This document shows, one piece after another, positions 63,601 to 64,000 of a DNA stretch of 64,000 bases. Position numbers and translations under genes: made by a program. This stretch comes from Lutjanus erythropterus (lineage: Eukaryota > Chordata > Actinopteri > Lutjaniformes > Lutjanidae), in the NCBI GenBank assembly GCA_020091685.1, contig CM034597.1, forward strand, positions 32,516,801 to 32,580,800, given 5' to 3'. The stretch's first letter is position 1; every line of letters begins with the position of its first letter. Below the pieces are notes generated by a model, which saw nothing but the letters and a program-made list of their open reading frames with translations, ran no database searches and had not been told where the DNA came from.

Positions 63601-63754
63601 TAAATGTGTTTTTGTGTTAACAAATGAATGAAAAAAAAACAGCCCAGACGAGTCTGAATGACTCCATCAATCTACCTTCTCGAATTGCACAGGAGTAGCT
63701 TTGGAGTTTGACTTGGGAGTCGACGTAGGCAGATACTTCACACTCTCCATACAC
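60438..63754 (-). CDS. fetub: fetuin-B-like secreted cystatin-family protein, last five exons
   Basis: Fetuin-B is a liver-secreted plasma glycoprotein that inhibits astacin-family metalloproteases; in mammals it blocks ovastacin and so prevents premature zona hardening. Five exons join in frame with GT-AG sites (26+56+38+43+85 codons, counting the codon split between the first two once). They encode the end of cystatin domain 1 (VYGECEV...YSCAIREG), the linker with CPDCP (63007-63021), cystatin domain 2 (FNEESRL, ASSQWVVGPSYFVEF, HRGFCLG, VEVKCEIYEPQ) and a tail with nine His in 19 residues ending near SSCPGPHRH. WVVGPSYFVE and the C-terminal CPGP match human fetuin-B better than fetuin-A. 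N-glycosylation sequons occur at NLS (twice), NIT and NHT. Exons for the signal peptide and most of cystatin domain 1 lie beyond 64000. The related ahsg (fetuin-A) is the alternative. Confidence 0.88.
61155..61890 (+). pseudogene. LINE reverse-transcriptase fragment inside the last fetub intron
   Basis: Translating on the plus strand gives STEDAICTALHSVFNQLEEN, LLFVDFNSAFNTI (the catalytic FVDFxxAF motif), LCNWILDFLPNRSQTV, then after a stop a remnant of the APQGCVLSPLL block and FSDNTTIIS (61487-61513, where a functional copy has ADD). Next come NLTAYNVSKNKELIVDIRK and, in shifted frames, KILSGNITTWHGMC. This is the Rex1/L2-type non-LTR family frequent in fish (clade recalled). Stops, frameshifts and a deletion before the FSDN motif make it dead. 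It lies antisense to fetub and clear of both flanking exons. Confidence 0.85.
61944..62072 (-). CDS. fetub: fetub exon: end of cystatin domain 2
   Basis: Acceptor TCTCTCAG before 62072, donor GTACCT from 61943. The 43 codons begin HRGFCLGSHM and end VEVKCEIYEPQ, with two Cys of the final disulfide. Confidence 0.9.
62334..62447 (-). CDS. fetub: fetub exon: cystatin domain 2 core
   Basis: Acceptor TTGGCAG before 62447, donor GTGAGT from 62333. The 38 codons begin WVVGPSYFVEFTIVETVC and end DCPPMDCQFA. It holds three Cys where the human protein, as I recall it, has two. Confidence 0.9.
62881..63047 (-). CDS. fetub: fetub exon: CPDCP linker and start of cystatin domain 2
   Basis: Acceptor TTTAG before 63047, donor GTTAAG from 62880. 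The 167 nt complete a split Val codon, then read PATAVVDVCPDCPTAENLSE... to NITKASSQ. CPDCP is the zinc-blocking linker of fetuin-B; FNEES is the start of the cystatin helix. Confidence 0.9.
63116..63256. mobile_element. short inverted-repeat element (MITE) in a fetub intron
   Basis: The left tip TTTAAAGGACCAGTACGTAG-GATTTAG is complementary to the right tip CTTAAGTCTTACACACTGGA-CCTTTAA, giving an element of about 140 bases. It belongs to the family also seen at 48127 and 52338-52530. Confidence 0.75.
63676..63754 (-). CDS. fetub: fetub exon: end of cystatin domain 1
   Basis: The acceptor AG (63756-63755) follows TGCCTTTC; the donor GTAGAT is at 63675. The 79 nt read VYGECEVSAYV...SYSCAIRE plus one base of the next codon. 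The two Cys form the last disulfide of cystatin domain 1 in the family. Confidence 0.85.
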
Positions 63755-64000
63755 CTGAAAGGCACGAACACACAGATATACTGTAGGTATAGACAAATGC
63801 TGATAACCGAGTCAACAAACAAAATGAAATCTCTGGAGTTCCCTTGGCTGGAAGGTACAAAAGAGAAAAGTCTGCAGGCTCCAGATAAACATTTAAAACA
63901 GGCCAGGGACCCATTTACTGATAGAGAGACAGATCAGGGGCCCCCACTTCTTTGAATATTTTTGGGCCTTGTCTTGTTTGCTCTTACATGCATCTGCTAA

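Noticed and set aside
60438-63754. Naming the gene ahsg (fetuin-A)
   Set aside because: First considered because of the two cystatin domains and the CPG near the C-terminus. WVVGPSYFVE, CPDCP and CPGP fit fetuin-B better. Not fully excluded.
1-64000. CRISPR arrays, insertion sequences, operons, riboswitches
   Set aside because: None seen. The window is vertebrate nuclear DNA, and the regular repeats are microsatellites or transposon relics.
63760-64000. An additional upstream fetub exon within the window
   Set aside because: No acceptor-bounded frame resembling cystatin domain 1 on the minus strand was found before the window edge.

Overview
The window is vertebrate nuclear DNA, almost certainly from a ray-finned (teleost) fish. 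The evidence is interrupted genes with GT-AG introns, an AT-rich background, many dinucleotide microsatellites, and dozens of decayed DNA-transposon, SINE and LINE copies of types I recall as abundant in spiny-rayed fish. There are no bacterial-style operons.

Two protein-coding genes can be supported, both on the minus strand and both running off the window. (1) nos1ap (CAPON, the nitric-oxide-synthase-1 adaptor protein): coding exon 1 at 46444-46548 and exon 2 at 46019-46090, with a CpG-rich promoter/5'UTR region upstream at about 46560-47060. I find no exon 3, so 1-46018 is read as the start of a very large intron 2. (2) A fetuin, best matched to fetuin-B (fetub): five exons at 63676-63754, 62881-63047, 62334-62447, 61944-62072 and 60438-60695. 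They cover the end of the first cystatin domain, the linker with an intact CPDCP motif, the whole second cystatin domain and a histidine-rich tail. Its first exons lie beyond 64000. Between the genes is a complete tRNA-His(GTG) gene (58226-58297, minus) with a Pol III T-run.

Layout. 1-46018: nos1ap intron 2. It holds a Tc1/mariner-type transposase relic (4961-5735), a tRNA-derived SINE (10868-11015), a short MADF-like ORF (11329-11469), a local duplication (12955-13515), a fold-back with a hammerhead-ribozyme-like core (14292-14431), purine-rich tracts (about 23.7-33.3 kb), nested transposon copies (36010-37220), a 390-bp fold-back element (39824-40212), and an array of three roughly 0.4-0.55 kb repeat units that runs up to the exon 2 splice donor (44520-46018). 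46019-47060: nos1ap exons 2 and 1 and promoter. 47061-60437: intergenic DNA with more interspersed repeats, a second nested insertion (51385-52530) and tRNA-His. 60438-64000: fetub, with a LINE reverse-transcriptase relic in its last intron and a small inverted-repeat element in another.

The two genes are not functionally linked as far as the sequence shows: one is a neuronal/cardiac intracellular adaptor, the other a secreted plasma protease inhibitor. I found no convincing new gene system. The observations most worth checking are the hammerhead-like fold-back, the repeat array at the nos1ap exon 2 donor, the MADF-like ORF and the His-rich fetuin tail. Names of repeat families rest on recall, not on a database search.
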